6,145 nt of DNA from assembly GCA_003158355.1 (NCBI GenBank), contig PMIV01000173.1, positions 1 to 6,145 on the forward strand. Direction: 5' to 3'. The notes beneath the pieces are model-generated. The model searched no databases. It was not told where the DNA came from and saw only the letters and a list, made by a program, of their open reading frames with translations. The position numbers and the translations under genes are program-made. The DNA is from Anaerolineaceae bacterium. GTDB taxonomy: Bacteria > Chloroflexota > Anaerolineae > Anaerolineales > Anaerolineaceae. Position 1 is the first letter of the stretch. Every line of letters starts with the position of its first letter. Shown here in pieces: positions 5,778 through 6,145 of this stretch.

Positions 5778-6145
5778 ATGACTGATTCAACCGAACACAA
5801 TTCAACAAATTCACCAAAGCCGGGAGATCGCTTCCGTAAAATTATCAACGACGGCGAGGTTCCACCGCTTAAAGAGAATTCCGCAATAATAGATCAATCG
5901 GATACTCAACCGGTGCCCGCTGGTATAATCGTAACAAGAAAAATTAAAAAAGAAAACACCGATATCGGCGATATGCCCACCGTCCTGGAACCCGCCCTTG
6001 ACCCTGCTTCGCAGCCTGCTGGGTCATCCACCCCAGACACTCCCATTTTACCCACACCTCCTCCGGGCACCACCGACCCACTCCCGCACCAGGTCGATCA
6101 AATCGATCTCTCGGCTACCCGGGTTTCACCGGCTGTTCTCTTCCC
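5778..6145 (+). CDS. Unidentified protein with a Pro/Thr-rich disordered N-terminus (C-terminus beyond the window)
   Basis: An open frame starts at the ATG at 5778 and runs without a stop for 122 codons to the right edge. A weak GGGA (5768-5771) precedes it. The visible part is polar and low in complexity: a Ser/Thr/Asn-rich head, a possible short linear motif DRFRKIINDGEVPPLK (17-32), a basic patch (TRKIKKEN, 53-60), and a Pro-rich stretch (about 68-103, with LPTPPPGTTDPLP). It ends in QVDQIDLSATRVSPAVLF (105-122). No folded domain, signal peptide or membrane helix is reached. Such heads often precede a transmembrane helix in bacterial cell-envelope proteins. The closing IDLSATRVSP motif reminds me of cytoplasmic tails of Chloroflexota penicillin-binding proteins, but this is memory-based and weak. 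The third-position GC bias in the Pro-rich part and the promoter upstream support it as a real gene. Confidence 0.7.
   Translation, partial: MTDSTEHNSTNSPKPGDRFRKIINDGEVPPLKENSAIIDQSDTQPVPAGIIVTRKIKKENTDIGDMPTVLEPALDPASQPAGSSTPDTPILPTPPPGTTDPLPHQVDQIDLSATRVSPAVLF

Overview
The window looks like ordinary chromosome from a free-living bacterium of mid GC content. Gene content fits Chloroflexota, probably Anaerolineae: paired PstA/DarA-type (DUF970) PII-like proteins, an AMMECR1 protein, and membrane-anchored cell-wall proteins with long Pro-rich cytoplasmic tails. This assignment is an impression from protein style, not a search result. I saw no mobile element, CRISPR array, tRNA or rRNA.

Layout. 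(1) Positions 1-1454, minus strand: a two-gene unit, a membrane-anchored N-acetylmuramoyl-L-alanine amidase whose stop codon overlaps (ATGA) the start of a TPR protein; the latter enters a transmembrane segment and runs off the left edge. (2) Positions 1455-1619: a divergent promoter region. (3) Positions 1620-2674, plus strand: a flavin reductase-like FMN protein and an AMMECR1-family (AmmeMemoRadiSam protein A) gene, also joined by an ATGA overlap. (4) Positions 2678-2720: a perfect 13-bp hairpin with T-runs on both sides, a shared terminator between convergent units. (5) Positions 2720-5696, minus strand: three closely packed genes, transcribed in the order large (alpha/alpha)6-type glycosidase, PstA-like protein with a long loop, short PstA-like protein. 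(6) Positions 5697-5777: a second divergent promoter region. (7) Position 5778 to the right edge, plus strand: the N-terminus of an unidentified protein with a disordered, Pro/Thr-rich head.

How they may work together. The left unit remodels or senses the cell envelope. The right-hand minus unit puts a cytoplasmic glycosidase in front of two PstA-like proteins. PstA/DarA proteins bind cyclic di-AMP, a messenger tied to potassium, osmolyte and cell-wall balance, so the most interesting reading is a nucleotide-sensing pair linked to turnover of a carbohydrate or sugar-based osmolyte. The two PstA-like proteins keep different parts of the expected ligand site, which suggests a divided or hetero-oligomeric sensor. 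That is inference. The flavin reductase/AMMECR1 pair may be a redox module, but the Memo and radical SAM partners are not in this window.
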